Part shown: piece by piece, positions 15,418 to 24,574 of the stretch
Numbering within the stretch: position 1 is the stretch's first letter
How the letters are laid out: each line of letters opens with the position of its first letter
Assembly (NCBI RefSeq): GCF_011806405.1
Contig: NZ_JAATOW010000014.1
Coordinates: 39,804 to 103,803 of the forward strand
Source: Pseudooceanicola sp. HF7
GTDB lineage: Bacteria; Pseudomonadota; Alphaproteobacteria; Rhodobacterales; Rhodobacteraceae
DNA length: 64,000 bases
Reading direction: 5' to 3'
The notes under the pieces: generated by a model
What the model saw: the letters and a program-made list of their open reading frames with translations, nothing else
What the model was told of the DNA's origin: nothing
The model's database searches: none
Made by a program: the position numbers and the translations under genes

Positions 15418-18375
15418 ATGTCGGAAACAGAACCCGACCACTGGATTTCGATGAAACTCGTATCGCGCCCCCTGCCCGCTTTCCTGTCCGACCCCTTCCG
15501 CAAACACCCGCGAGCGCTATCGCTTCAGGACGACACCATTGCGGCATCCGATGGCGCGCATGCCAGGATCCACCTCTCGGAGATCGCGGCAAGTCCCGTC
15601 GTGCAGCGTGGCCGTGTCTCCGCCCGCCTCACTCTGGATCTCGGCAACCAGTCCTTCGTGCTAATCCCCGGGGTCCAGGAGGCCGCCGCCAGAGCATTCG
15701 CGCAAGCTGTCGAGACAGCCTGGTCAGGCTACAACCTCGCGCAGCTTTCCAAGGAAGACGACGCGATTGCGTCCCTGCTGACGGCGATCAAGGGATTGAA
15801 GGCACCGGCGATGTATCCTGCCGCCTGCTTGGTAGACCCGGTCGCAAGCCAGGCCGCCGACCTCGACGCTCGCGTTCTTAAAAAGCTCAACTCGGCAGCC
15901 ATAGGCGAGGAGACGATTGCGCGGCTGGCTCCGATCATGGAGCTCGCCCGCAATCCAGAGCAACTCCGCGATGCAGCGATCGCGGCCTTCGTCGACCAGC
16001 AGCTGACGGACTGGAAAGCGTTCTTCGATACCGTGGAGTCTATGCCACTGACGCCGGAGCAGCGGCTGTCGGTCGTGGTCGACGAGGATGCGACGCTGGT
16101 TCTCGCCGGCGCAGGTTCGGGCAAGACCTCGGTCATCACCGCCAAGGCTGCCTATCTGGTGAAGGCCGGTATCCGGCAGCCGCCTGAGCTTCTGCTTCTG
16201 GCCTTCGCCAAGGATGCCGCCACCGAGATGTCCGAGCGCATCGAGGCGCGGTGCGGCGTGCCGATCATGGCGCGCACCTTCCACGCCCTGGCCTACGAGA
16301 TCATCGGCGCGGTCGAGGGAGAAAAGCCGCCCCTTGCTCCGACGGCCACCGACGACAAGGCCTTCCTCCAGTTGATCAAGGACATCCTGCGCGACATCGT
16401 CAGCCGGATGGCCGACATTGCCGGAACCGTGGTGGGCTGGTTCGCAGGCTTCTTCGACGACATCCCCAGTGCATGGGACTACGACTCCGCCCACAAGTGG
16501 TATTCCGAGGTTGAAAGCCGGAACCTGCGAAGCCTCAAGGGCGACACCGTCGCCAGCTTCGAGGAGCTGATGATCGCCAACTGGCTGTACCTGAACGGCA
16601 TCGCCTACGAATACGAGCCGACCTACGCACACAAGCTGGCCGGGACCGGCAGGCGCGCCTACACGCCGGACTTCCGGCTCACTGAAAGCGGCGTCTATCT
16701 TGAGCATTTCGGCGTCCGCAAGACGACACGGCGGGACGGTACGGAGGAGCTGACCACCGCACCCTTCATCGACCGCGATGCCTACCTGGAGGGCATGGCG
16801 TGGAAGCGCCAGGTCCATGCCGAACACGGCACGACCCTGATCGAGACCTATAGCTGGGAGAACCAGGAAGGCCGCCTGCTCGAGGCGCTGGCAGAGAAGG
16901 TTGCACCGCATGTCACGATGCGCCCGCGCCCTGCCCTCGAGATCTACGACAGCGTGACGTCCCTCGGGGTCGTCGACAGCTTCACCTCGCTGATCGCAAC
17001 CTTCCTGCGGCACTTCAAGAACGGCGGCTATCACCTGGAGGATTGCGAGACGAAGGCCGCGACCCTGAAGATGGGCAAGCGCGGCGCGGCTTTTCTCAAG
17101 ATCTTCGGGGCGGTCTACCGCGAATACAAGAACAGGCTGGGCGAGCGCATCGATTTCGAGGACATGGTGAACCGCGCGACCGCGCTGGTGGAAAGCGGTC
17201 GCTACGAAAGCCCATTCCGGCATATCCTTGTCGACGAATTCCAGGACATCTCGACCGGCCGGGCGCGGCTGATCCAGGCGCTCAAGACCCAGCATGCGGA
17301 GACGAGGATATTTGCCGTCGGCGACGACTGGCAGTCCATCTACCGGTTTGCCGGATCCGACATCCACATCATGCGCAACTTCGGTCGCGAGTTCGGCGGC
17401 GTCTTCGCCGGCCACACCGGTGTCCACCGCACGGTGGACCTCGGACGGACGTTCCGCTCGGTCGACAAGATTGCCCTGGCGGCCCGGCGCTTCGTGCTTT
17501 GCAACACGGCGCAGATCACCAAGACAGTTGTTCCTGCCGGCGCCGCAGAGCACCCCGCGATCCGGATTGCATGGACCCGGCGCGAGACCGGCGACCAGGT
17601 GCTGGACGACGCCCTGAGAGCTCTGGCGGCAGAGCCTGCTCCTCCCGGTCGCACGGCCACGGTGCTCTTGCTGGGCCGTTACCGCTTTGTCGAGCCCGAC
17701 ATGCGCAGCCTCCGTCGACGGCATTCGAACCTGACGATCACCTTCAAGACCATTCATGCCTCGAAGGGCCTGGAGGCCGACCACGTTGTCCTGCTCGGCG
17801 CTGATAGCGCACGCATGGGCTTTCCATCGATGATCGTCGACGACCCCCTTCTCGCCCTTGTCTCTCCTGAAGCGGAACCCTTCGCCAACGCCGAAGAGCG
17901 CCGCGTGATGTATGTCGCCATGACCCGGGCGCGACGAACGGTCACGATCCTGGCGTCCGAGGCGCGCCCTTCAGCCTTCGTCACGGAGCTGCTGAAAGAT
18001 CCCGTCTACGACGTAGCCAGCCCACGCGAGGCCCAGGAGCGCACCCATACATGCGGGCAATGTGGTGGGCGCCTGCTGTTCGTGCCTGGCGGCGATGGCC
18101 CAGGCTGGTACCGTTGCGAGCACATCAAGCACTGCGGCAATCGCATGCCCGCTTGTCCCGCTTGCGGCACCGGGCTTCCGGTTCGCAAGGAACCGAAAGA
18201 CGAGAAGGTTTGCGGAGAGTGCGGAGCCGTTCAGGAGCCATGTCCGGAATGCACCGACGGCTGGCTCGTGGAACGGAGGGGAAGATACGGGGCTTTCCTG
18301 GGCTGCGTCCGCTTCCCGGATTGCACCGGAAAGTCGAAATTAGGACGTCAAGCAGGCAAGCGAACAGGTGGCTAA
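15418..18375 (+). CDS. UvrD/HelD-like helicase with nuclease-like insertion and C-terminal zinc fingers
   Basis: The 985-residue SF1A helicase has Walker A GAGSGKT (231-237), VDEFQD with GDDWQSIYRFAGS, FRS, KTIHASKGLEADHV and YVAMTRAR. Between motifs Ia and II lies FEELMIANWLYLNGI, YTPDFRL and YLEHFGV, resembling the PD-(D/E)XK-like insertion seen in some HelD-type helicases. The tail from Cys879 has several C-x2-C pairs (CGQCGG, CPACGTG, CGECGA, CPECTDG) and a topoisomerase-type finger ending CVRFPDCTGK. Likely a DNA repair or processing helicase. Its place after the relaxase suggests a role in the element's DNA metabolism, or defence. The start could be an ATG 33 bases later. Confidence 0.8.
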   Translation: MSETEPDHWISMKLVSRPLPAFLSDPFRKHPRALSLQDDTIAASDGAHARIHLSEIAASPVVQRGRVSARLTLDLGNQSFVLIPGVQEAAARAFAQAVETAWSGYNLAQLSKEDDAIASLLTAIKGLKAPAMYPAACLVDPVASQAADLDARVLKKLNSAAIGEETIARLAPIMELARNPEQLRDAAIAAFVDQQLTDWKAFFDTVESMPLTPEQRLSVVVDEDATLVLAGAGSGKTSVITAKAAYLVKAGIRQPPELLLLAFAKDAATEMSERIEARCGVPIMARTFHALAYEIIGAVEGEKPPLAPTATDDKAFLQLIKDILRDIVSRMADIAGTVVGWFAGFFDDIPSAWDYDSAHKWYSEVESRNLRSLKGDTVASFEELMIANWLYLNGIAYEYEPTYAHKLAGTGRRAYTPDFRLTESGVYLEHFGVRKTTRRDGTEELTTAPFIDRDAYLEGMAWKRQVHAEHGTTLIETYSWENQEGRLLEALAEKVAPHVTMRPRPALEIYDSVTSLGVVDSFTSLIATFLRHFKNGGYHLEDCETKAATLKMGKRGAAFLKIFGAVYREYKNRLGERIDFEDMVNRATALVESGRYESPFRHILVDEFQDISTGRARLIQALKTQHAETRIFAVGDDWQSIYRFAGSDIHIMRNFGREFGGVFAGHTGVHRTVDLGRTFRSVDKIALAARRFVLCNTAQITKTVVPAGAAEHPAIRIAWTRRETGDQVLDDALRALAAEPAPPGRTATVLLLGRYRFVEPDMRSLRRRHSNLTITFKTIHASKGLEADHVVLLGADSARMGFPSMIVDDPLLALVSPEAEPFANAEERRVMYVAMTRARRTVTILASEARPSAFVTELLKDPVYDVASPREAQERTHTCGQCGGRLLFVPGGDGPGWYRCEHIKHCGNRMPACPACGTGLPVRKEPKDEKVCGECGAVQEPCPECTDGWLVERRGRYGAFLGCVRFPDCTGKSKLGRQAGKRTGG

Positions 18376-18763
18376 CTAAGTGCCGGAGAGCGGCAGCGCC
18401 TTGGCAAGCCTGGCCGGAGATGACGCTCAGACGCAGCACAACCGCACGGTTGGCAACGACACGACGGGCGGAGAGCTGCCGTTCGCTGCGGGGGCACAGA
18501 CGGCAGCAGTGCCCAGAAAGCGGCTTCAGCAAAACTGCAAACTGAGGGCATCCTACAGGGCAAGACCGGCCCTTCGCGGACATTGAATGCGCCTACGAGT
18601 GGGGCAGTGCAGCATCCGCATGTCAGCTATTCCACTTTGAATTGGGCGTTGGAGAAAATAATATGGCGACAGGTTAACAGGTACGCATACGGGATATACA
18701 AACCTAACACAGATTTTCGGCGTAGTTCCTTGCTGAAGGACATCGGCAACCGCAGAATCCCAA
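18376..18763. other. Intergenic stretch with a degenerate repeat
   Basis: No gene was seen. Around 18,470-18,530 the words GAGAGCTGCCGTTCGCTGCG and AGAAAGCGGC match the style of the degenerate intergenic sequences at 20.0, 24.4 and 29.7 kb. The 18,640-18,763 part is A/T-rich and belongs to the downstream side of the nucleotidyltransferase gene. Confidence 0.45.
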
Positions 18764-19360
18764 CTAGGGTTCCAAACTAGCAACCACGTTTGCACTCGTT
18801 GAACGTTCAGGACCAAGGTTCACGGGGACTTCGGGCCATCTCTCGAAAAGACCGTTCCTGCGCAAATACTTGCTAAAGTCATTCTGCCTTCTACTGTTTG
18901 AAAAATGTGGAGTGATCTGGAAGACGGGTTCAAAGAGTGCACAGTAGCCAAAAATTGAAAAGACTAGCGGGGTACGGTTTTTAGAACCTGAAATACCAAT
19001 GGCGCTGACGGTTGTGGGGAACTTTGTCATTGCATCAACGACACTAGTGTACCTAGCCTCAGAGTTAAACTGATGCATTCTCGCTTGGTTGTTCAACCGG
19101 AATGGAAGACCAGAAAGCTTGCTTAAATATTCTTCGATTTCCCAGTCTTTTTCCGGCGTGGTATTCATCGGATCGAAGTAAATCAAATCAATATCTCTCG
19201 GCGGGACTTCACGTCCGAGGATTTTCCCCCAAGCCAAGTCTCGAATAAGTCCGCCGACTATGCACCAGTTTGGCAGATCAACACTAATTGACGCATCGAT
19301 TGCCTCACGAACCATGTGGCTGTGGTCCAAAAGCTCCATCACTTTACAATACTTTGTCAT
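18764..19360 (-). CDS. Nucleotidyltransferase-like protein (NTP_transf_6/COG3575 type)
   Basis: The 198-residue protein has a nucleotidyltransferase core. VGGLIRDLAWGK provides the GG and RD, and PRDIDLIYFDP the two-aspartate DxD metal site. The C-terminal FERWPEV resembles the end of COG3575 proteins. The family's biochemical activity is not established. The ATG overlaps the stop of the upstream two-helix membrane protein by four bases (ATGA), so the pair is translated together. A nucleotide-making enzyme joined to a small 2TM protein recalls the logic of CBASS-like defence, though this is not a CD-NTase by sequence. Base composition is A/T-richer than the element's ends. Confidence 0.72.
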   Translation of the reverse strand: MTKYCKVMELLDHSHMVREAIDASISVDLPNWCIVGGLIRDLAWGKILGREVPPRDIDLIYFDPMNTTPEKDWEIEEYLSKLSGLPFRLNNQARMHQFNSEARYTSVVDAMTKFPTTVSAIGISGSKNRTPLVFSIFGYCALFEPVFQITPHFSNSRRQNDFSKYLRRNGLFERWPEVPVNLGPERSTSANVVASLEP

Positions 19361-19866
19361 TCGAGACGATTCTTCGCAGCGGCATGTTCCTTGTCCGTAA
19401 TCCGCGAGATATCTCTGGCGGCATTGTCATACATCAGGGTAATCTCTTTAGCCCAATATGTCGCCACATCATCATCAAGTGTGGAACCGCTTGTCACGTA
19501 TTCTATTTTGTTGGCGATTGATGCAAACTCTTGGATGCCGCGGTAGTTTTGGAATGCCGTCATGCGGTCAGCTGAGAGTTGCCAAATAGAAGTGGCAAGA
19601 AGCAAAAAAGTGGCGGCACTTATCAGAATTGTGGCGAACGATTCAGAAATGCCAAGCAGATGAGAAATTTCTCCAGAACCAAAAAATGTCAGTACCAAAA
19701 AAAGCGCAGAAGCAGTCACGGTCAAAAAATCTCTGATCATTGCTCGATTCAATGATCTGTCGTGTCGAAGATCACAAATCTCTTTCATCACCGCTGCTTT
19801 TCTCTGGTACCTTACACAGAACTTGCGGAACTGTTCATCGTTGTAACTTGGATCTATCTCTTTCAT
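19357..19866 (-). CDS. Two-helix membrane protein, SLATT-like, paired with a nucleotidyltransferase
   Basis: The 169-residue protein has a cytosolic helical N-terminus with a Arg/Lys-rich stretch, then two membrane helices close together (FLTVTASALFLVLTFFGSG and FATILISAATFLLLATSI). A C-terminal cytosolic helix region follows (YRGIQEFASIANKIEYVTSG). This layout resembles SLATT domains, the proposed pore-forming effectors associated with nucleotide-signalling conflict systems. The ATG at 19866 has GGAAG just upstream and is preferred to a GTG at 19896. It is the first gene of a two-gene operon with the nucleotidyltransferase. The SLATT call is by topology, not by a profile. Confidence 0.58.
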   Translation of the reverse strand: MKEIDPSYNDEQFRKFCVRYQRKAAVMKEICDLRHDRSLNRAMIRDFLTVTASALFLVLTFFGSGEISHLLGISESFATILISAATFLLLATSIWQLSADRMTAFQNYRGIQEFASIANKIEYVTSGSTLDDDVATYWAKEITLMYDNAARDISRITDKEHAAAKNRLE

Positions 19867-20383
19867 GTGGCTTCCGCAGAAAGTTGTGACGGTCACGCGT
19901 CGACAGACTGTAAATCATGAGCTTGTGCTGTGATAGTTGTCAGCACTCTAAGCTAAGAAACGAAATTTTGCCATGCGAGTCGTGCCAGATTGAACAAAAC
20001 ATGTTAATACTAACACTATCACGGATCGTCTCCGCTTTGGGCCGTTCGTGTCCATCAACACCAAGGGCCCTGAGCTGCCATTCGCTGCGTCCTGGTCGAA
20101 CGGCAGCTCAGAGCAGCTTTGGGCCGAGAGAATTAAATAGCATTGCGAGTGTGTTAACTGGCCCAACTCAGGGCCGCACACCAGCTTTGAGTCCTTCCGC
20201 GACATCCACGCCCGCTTACGGCTAACGCCGCTTTCCTTCGGCCAAGAGTACGGAAAATGTGTGTTTGATTAAGTATATACAATATCAGCGACCGCCTCCA
20301 CGGGCAATCGCACCGATGTGTTGCCGGCTCTAGAGCTTCATCCGTTATTCACAGCAGCAAAGACTTCTCGGCACTTAGGGCGA
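19867..20383. other. Intergenic stretch with degenerate repeat
   Basis: No credible gene. At 20,030-20,130 lie GCTTTGGGCC, GAGCTGCCATTCGCTGCG, CGAACGGCAGCTC and GCAGCTTTGGGCCGAGAG, direct and inverted words of the degenerate intergenic family found at several other places in the accessory region. The rest is A/T-rich leader and trailer sequence. Confidence 0.5.
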
Positions 20384-21223
20384 CTAGCTGGCCGAACGTG
20401 TTCGTCCGAATGCTTGGGGGGCAACTAGATGCAAGATGTCTTCGACAATAAGGTGAGCTGTATCGACATTCTTCAACATCCCATATTTATTCTGGATCAT
20501 ATTGAAACGCTCTGTCGTATTTACTGAAAGGTAGTTGCACAGAAGAAGTGCGGCTTCGGAATCGGAAAGCTGAGCCCGAACCAACTTCACATAGAACACC
20601 TTGTCCTCCATCTCGGAATTTTCGACAAAGTTCAGTAAGGTGTAGAGGGTCCTAAAGTAGTGAGAAAGCTCGTGACCAAAATCGTGAAAGAAATGATCGT
20701 AAACCCGGTCAAAAAGCTCTTCTGAGCTATCCGTTGTAATTTTGTGGACTCCCTCTTTATTTTCGTAGTACCTACGCTGAAGAGACTTGAATAGAAAGTC
20801 GATGGCATCTTTCCCCCTGAGCTGTTCGAGTTCTTCATTACGAATAACAATGGAATTGGTCAGGGATACAAAGCTATCAAACATCTTGAAAAATGTTGAC
20901 TCGAAAACTTGCTTCTTTGTTGCAAGGTTCTGATCTCTTAGGTTGTCCTGCTGTTCTTTTAAAATTTTCTTCGTTTGCGTCATTTCGCTCCGCGCGATGA
21001 AAAGCTCCTCTCTCTGCATTGCAATGGAATATATTACGCCAACAAATGCCATACCTGTGAAAATGGAGTTGACTGCGCCAAAAACGTCACCGAACGTCCC
21101 GCGCTCACCAATGATGGTTTCCGTTCCGCTGTAATGCAGGCCGATCCAGAGGTTAGCGAGCCAAAGCGCAACCGCAATGACTGCAACAAAAATAATAAAC
21201 CATCCTGAAATGCGCTTTCGCAT
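20384..21223 (-). CDS. AbiC-like putative phage abortive infection protein
   Basis: The 279-residue protein has two N-terminal membrane helices (WFIIFVAVIAVALWLANLWI and an AVNSIFTGMAFVGVIYSI segment), then a coiled coil. The core is of the putative phage abortive infection family (putAbiC): FFKMFDSF, a HYFRTLYTLLNFV block, VRAQLSDSEAALLLCNYL and KYGMLKNV. GGAGACGAG before the ATG at 21223 fixes the start; the frame extends to a GTG at 21250. Such proteins are thought to block phage propagation by an abortive mechanism. It stands alone but next to the nucleotidyltransferase/2TM pair. Confidence 0.78.
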   Translation of the reverse strand: MRKRISGWFIIFVAVIAVALWLANLWIGLHYSGTETIIGERGTFGDVFGAVNSIFTGMAFVGVIYSIAMQREELFIARSEMTQTKKILKEQQDNLRDQNLATKKQVFESTFFKMFDSFVSLTNSIVIRNEELEQLRGKDAIDFLFKSLQRRYYENKEGVHKITTDSSEELFDRVYDHFFHDFGHELSHYFRTLYTLLNFVENSEMEDKVFYVKLVRAQLSDSEAALLLCNYLSVNTTERFNMIQNKYGMLKNVDTAHLIVEDILHLVAPQAFGRTRSAS

Positions 21224-21779
21224 CTCGTCTCCACTACTTTTATTCTTCACAACTTATGCCCATGTTCGAGAATTTCATATAGAGTCTTCAGGCGGCCCCT
21301 GACCGGATGGAGGAAGATCCTGGCTTGAATGTTGGCACTGCGGACCTCGGCCTGCCTAGCCTTGCTGCAACGTATCTTGAATGACGGGTTCAGGGAAGCC
21401 GCACTGCGGCGGCCTCGATCTGCGCGAATGTCCTGTGTGGATGGCTCCTGCATAGCAAGCGAGAAATGACTTTAATTCACCCATTCAGAAGCGGTCGTGT
21501 GTCCGGCCTGTTTGCGCGGCATTTCGGCCGCTGGCCCTGATGGCTTCCGCGTCCCGGGTCCCTGTCAGGTATGCGGGCGATTACGCCCCGGACTTTCGGC
21601 GGGGTCTCCCGGGATTACGGCTGTGGGTGTCTCCATCATCTCGTCGGTCTTGCTATGCAGGAGCCATCCACACAGGACCTTCATGGCACCGCGCAGCATA
21701 GTCCAAGGCCCCAAGTGCAGCTATGCGGACAAAGCACCATTTCGCTGTGGCTTCACGAATGTCAGCTCTCAGAATTTTC
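21224..21779. other. Intergenic stretch carrying a 30-bp inverted repeat
   Basis: No gene recognised. It contains the inverted repeat described separately, and on the minus strand the words TGCGGCTTCCCTGAACCCG, which recur at 27,719-27,737 on the plus strand. This suggests debris of a repeated element. Confidence 0.5.
21430..21678. repeat. Perfect 30-bp inverted repeat, arms 189 bp apart
   Basis: 21430-21459 is the exact reverse complement of 21649-21678. Each arm reads out of a small frame beginning MQEPSTQD on its own strand, so the unit is an inverted duplication rather than a simple hairpin. The 189 bp between hold no transposase. It could be the ends of a lost insertion element or a recombination scar. 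Confidence 0.75.
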
Positions 21780-23114
21780 TCACGACATAGAAGCCCTATC
21801 GACAGCTTTGCGAACTATCTGAAAGACCTCCTCCAGCTCATCTTTCGGCACGCCGCCAAAAGCAAGCCTAAGCGCCTGGGGCACTGCAACCGTCGTTGCG
21901 AAAGGTTCTGCACCGGATGCGGAAATACCGCGCTCTTTCAAACGTGTGACGATGGGTTCTGCCCGAACACCCTTTTCGAGCGGCAACCAGGCAAAGCCTG
22001 CGTTGCGATGTGAAAGAATGGACCGTCCATCAAAAACGGTCTGGCATAGCTGCTGACGCTCCGCGCCATCCCGTCGCCGGGTCTCTTCTGAGTTGGCAAG
22101 TGTGCCGTCCTCCACCCAGCCCGAGACCAGACCGGAAATCAGCGCCGGGGCGTTCCAGGTCGTCGCCCTGATCGCTTCAAGCAATCTGTCTGTGTGGGTC
22201 ATAGGAGCGATCAAGTATCCCAGACGCAACCCTGTGGCGAGACTTTTAGAGAAGCCCCCTACGTGGATCGTTCGTTCCGGCGCGAGAGCGATGAGGCTTG
22301 GTGGTGGGTCCGGCTCCAAAAAAGCGTAGGCCGCGTCTTCTATGAGCAATAGGTCATGCGCGCGCGCGATCTCGACCAGACGCAGGCGTGTTGCCTCATC
22401 CATAACCGAACCCAAGGGGTTGTGAACCGTCGGCATCAGATAAACCGCCCGCAGCTTGCGCGCGCGACACTTTCGTTCCAGATCGTCCGGCTCCATCACG
22501 CCGTGCCGTCCCTCGACAGGAACAAGATCAAGGCCCTGCAACGCCGCAATGGATTTGAAGCCGGGGTAGGTCAGGGTGTCGGTTGCGATCCTGTCGCCGC
22601 GTCCCAAAAGCCCAAGGGCGATGGTTGCCAGCCCATGCTGACCGCCTGACGTGACCAGAAGGCATTCGGGGTCGATAGAACCAAGGGTCGCGGCAAGGCT
22701 TTCGGCAATAATCCGGCGTTCGTGCGTCCGCCCGCCGTGGGGCTGGTAACGCAGCATCGCCTCAAGGTCGCCCGCCGCCGCAAGTCGCCGCAGGCCCGTC
22801 CGCAACATATCCGCATCGGCCGCGTCCCCCGGCATGTTGAAAACCAGATCAATGAGGCCATTGCTGGCGGTCTGTCGGACCCCCAGCGTAGGAGGTAGTC
22901 CGAGATCTCGCACGAAGGTGCCACGACCAGCTTCGCCGACAATCATGTCTCTCCGCTCCAGCTCCCCATAAGCACGAGTCGCAGTGGCAAGAGCCACATT
23001 GAACTGTTCCGCAAACGCGCGATGTGTGGGCAGTTTCGTGCCAGGGGCCAGCTTGCCCTCTTGAATCGCGGTCGAGACCAGGTCGGCGAGGCGTATGTAA
23101 CGAGCTTTCTTCAT
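21780..23114 (-). CDS. MocR-type regulator (GntR HTH plus aminotransferase fold)
   Basis: The 444-residue protein has an N-terminal winged HTH of the GntR family (about 1-70: APGTKLPTHRAFAEQFNVALATATRAYGELERRDMI). A fold-type I aminotransferase domain follows, with the PLP region TVHNPLG, EDAAY and the Schiff-base lysine segment GGFSKSLATGLRLGY. MocR proteins use PLP or amines as effectors. It is divergent from an MFS transporter with an imperfect palindrome between, so it most likely controls that transporter and itself. The effector is unknown. Confidence 0.88.
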   Translation of the reverse strand: MKKARYIRLADLVSTAIQEGKLAPGTKLPTHRAFAEQFNVALATATRAYGELERRDMIVGEAGRGTFVRDLGLPPTLGVRQTASNGLIDLVFNMPGDAADADMLRTGLRRLAAAGDLEAMLRYQPHGGRTHERRIIAESLAATLGSIDPECLLVTSGGQHGLATIALGLLGRGDRIATDTLTYPGFKSIAALQGLDLVPVEGRHGVMEPDDLERKCRARKLRAVYLMPTVHNPLGSVMDEATRLRLVEIARAHDLLLIEDAAYAFLEPDPPPSLIALAPERTIHVGGFSKSLATGLRLGYLIAPMTHTDRLLEAIRATTWNAPALISGLVSGWVEDGTLANSEETRRRDGAERQQLCQTVFDGRSILSHRNAGFAWLPLEKGVRAEPIVTRLKERGISASGAEPFATTVAVPQALRLAFGGVPKDELEEVFQIVRKAVDRASMS

Positions 23115-23124
23115 ATTCTCACTG

Positions 23125-23153
23125 TATCTAGTACAATCAAAAAATTGTCATAC
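23125..23153. promoter_or_regulatory. Operator-like imperfect palindrome between mocR and MFS genes
   Basis: AGTACAAT (23130-23137) faces ATTGTCATACT (23144 onward), an imperfect inverted repeat in the 91-base divergent region. An A/T-rich core and a GTATCTAGTAC half are included. Its position fits a MocR binding site and promoter pair; no direct evidence. Confidence 0.4.
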
Positions 23154-23205
23154 TTGCTATCTCATGGCATTCCGATCTCAAGTCAATCTTCGAGGTCCGC
23201 GCCCC

Positions 23206-24369
23206 ATGTCCAAACTGATCCCCGTTTCGCTGCTCGCTCTTGGCCTTTTCACGGTGACGTTCGCCGTGAACCTTCAGGCTCCGCTCTATGATGCCTATGC
23301 AGCGGAAAGTGATGTCGGGGCGACGGCGGTGACGGTTGCGTTCGCGGCCTATGTCGGGGGTCTCACGCCGACGCTCTTGCTGCTCGGTGGGCTGTCTGAC
23401 CGGATTGGACGACGGGTTCCGATTGCGCTGGCGTTGATCCTAGGCGCAGTGGCGACGGCGCTTCTCGTGCAGGTGCCAAGCTGGACAAGTCTTGTCGTCG
23501 CGCGCTTCCTGCTCGGAATCGGAACCGGCCTGGCGACAACCGCCGGGACGGCCTACATGACGGAAATTCTCGGCTCGGACCGCGCGAAGAACGCCGCCCT
23601 GATCGTGACCTCTGCTACATCTCTCGGCTTTGGCGGCGGCGCTCTGGCGACCGGTATCAGCCTCGGGGTGCAGGGTCCGACGCTTTTGCCCGCCAGCTAC
23701 ATCGCCCTGTTCGTGGCGGCTCCGGTCCTCGCCGTAATTGCCCTCAGACTGCCCCGAATGGACAAGCCTCGCCCCGTGTCCCTTCTGCGCCTGCCGGTCT
23801 TCCCTTCCGGCACATGGATGTTCGGGGCCGCAATGGCGCTCGCCTGGTCCACGACCGGCATGACCATCGCGGTCATTCCGCTGGAGCTTGCCGTGAACGA
23901 TCTCGGTGGGTGGACGGGCCTTGTCATCTTCCTGGCGATCTTCGTAGGATTTCTCTGCCAACCGATTGCCCGGCGCATGACCAACGAGCGCGCGCTCGCC
24001 CTCGGGTTCGTTTTGATCCCACTCGGCTTTCTCGTCCTTCTGGCCGGTGTTTGGTTGAAGATTCTGGCATTCGTTCTCGTCGGCACCTGCATCACCAGTG
24101 CGGCCAGCTACGGCTTCACCTATCTCGCTTCATTGGCGGAAGTTTCATTGCGTGCGCCGGACGACCGAGCAAGGGCGACCGCGGGTCTGTTCGTCTATGC
24201 GTATTTCGGGTTCTCGCTTCCCGTGATCGCCAGTGGCGCACTGGCCGATATGCTTGGCCTTCTGTCGGCGATGGTGGTGTTCGCAGCGGTCCAGATCACG
24301 GTCACGGCGATCATCGTGATTATATGGAAACGAGGGGTCGTTCCACCCTTCGCCGCCGAACCGGACTAA
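23206..24369 (+). CDS. MFS transporter, drug/metabolite exporter type
   Basis: The 387-residue protein has twelve hydrophobic segments and the MFS loop 2-3 motif GGLSDRIGRRVPIAL, with RFLLGIGTGLATTAGTAYMTE after it (motif C-like region). The ATG at 23206, with GAGG upstream, is preferred over 23164, which lacks a ribosome site. It is divergent from the MocR regulator, which probably controls it. Substrate unknown; efflux is typical for this group. Confidence 0.82.
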   Translation: MSKLIPVSLLALGLFTVTFAVNLQAPLYDAYAAESDVGATAVTVAFAAYVGGLTPTLLLLGGLSDRIGRRVPIALALILGAVATALLVQVPSWTSLVVARFLLGIGTGLATTAGTAYMTEILGSDRAKNAALIVTSATSLGFGGGALATGISLGVQGPTLLPASYIALFVAAPVLAVIALRLPRMDKPRPVSLLRLPVFPSGTWMFGAAMALAWSTTGMTIAVIPLELAVNDLGGWTGLVIFLAIFVGFLCQPIARRMTNERALALGFVLIPLGFLVLLAGVWLKILAFVLVGTCITSAASYGFTYLASLAEVSLRAPDDRARATAGLFVYAYFGFSLPVIASGALADMLGLLSAMVVFAAVQITVTAIIVIIWKRGVVPPFAAEPD

Positions 24370-24574
24370 CGAAGCTGCCATTCGCGCATTGCGCGGCATT
24401 CGGTACAATGGGCTCGAAGCGGTCATACGGCGTTGCAGCAGGACGCGCGCCCGGACTTATCCTCGCGTCCGTCGCTCCCGGCCCTTTGCGGACATTCGTT
24501 CAGGACGCAGCGGATGGTCGGTTTTCCCTAGAGCGGTCATCTAACGCGCCATGCAGCATGGACCGACGGAAAGG
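24370..24574. other. Short spacer with degenerate repeat words
   Basis: GAAGCTGCCATTCGCGCATTG and GAGCGGTCAT words of the degenerate intergenic family lie between the MFS stop and the IS3 relic. No gene. Confidence 0.4.
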
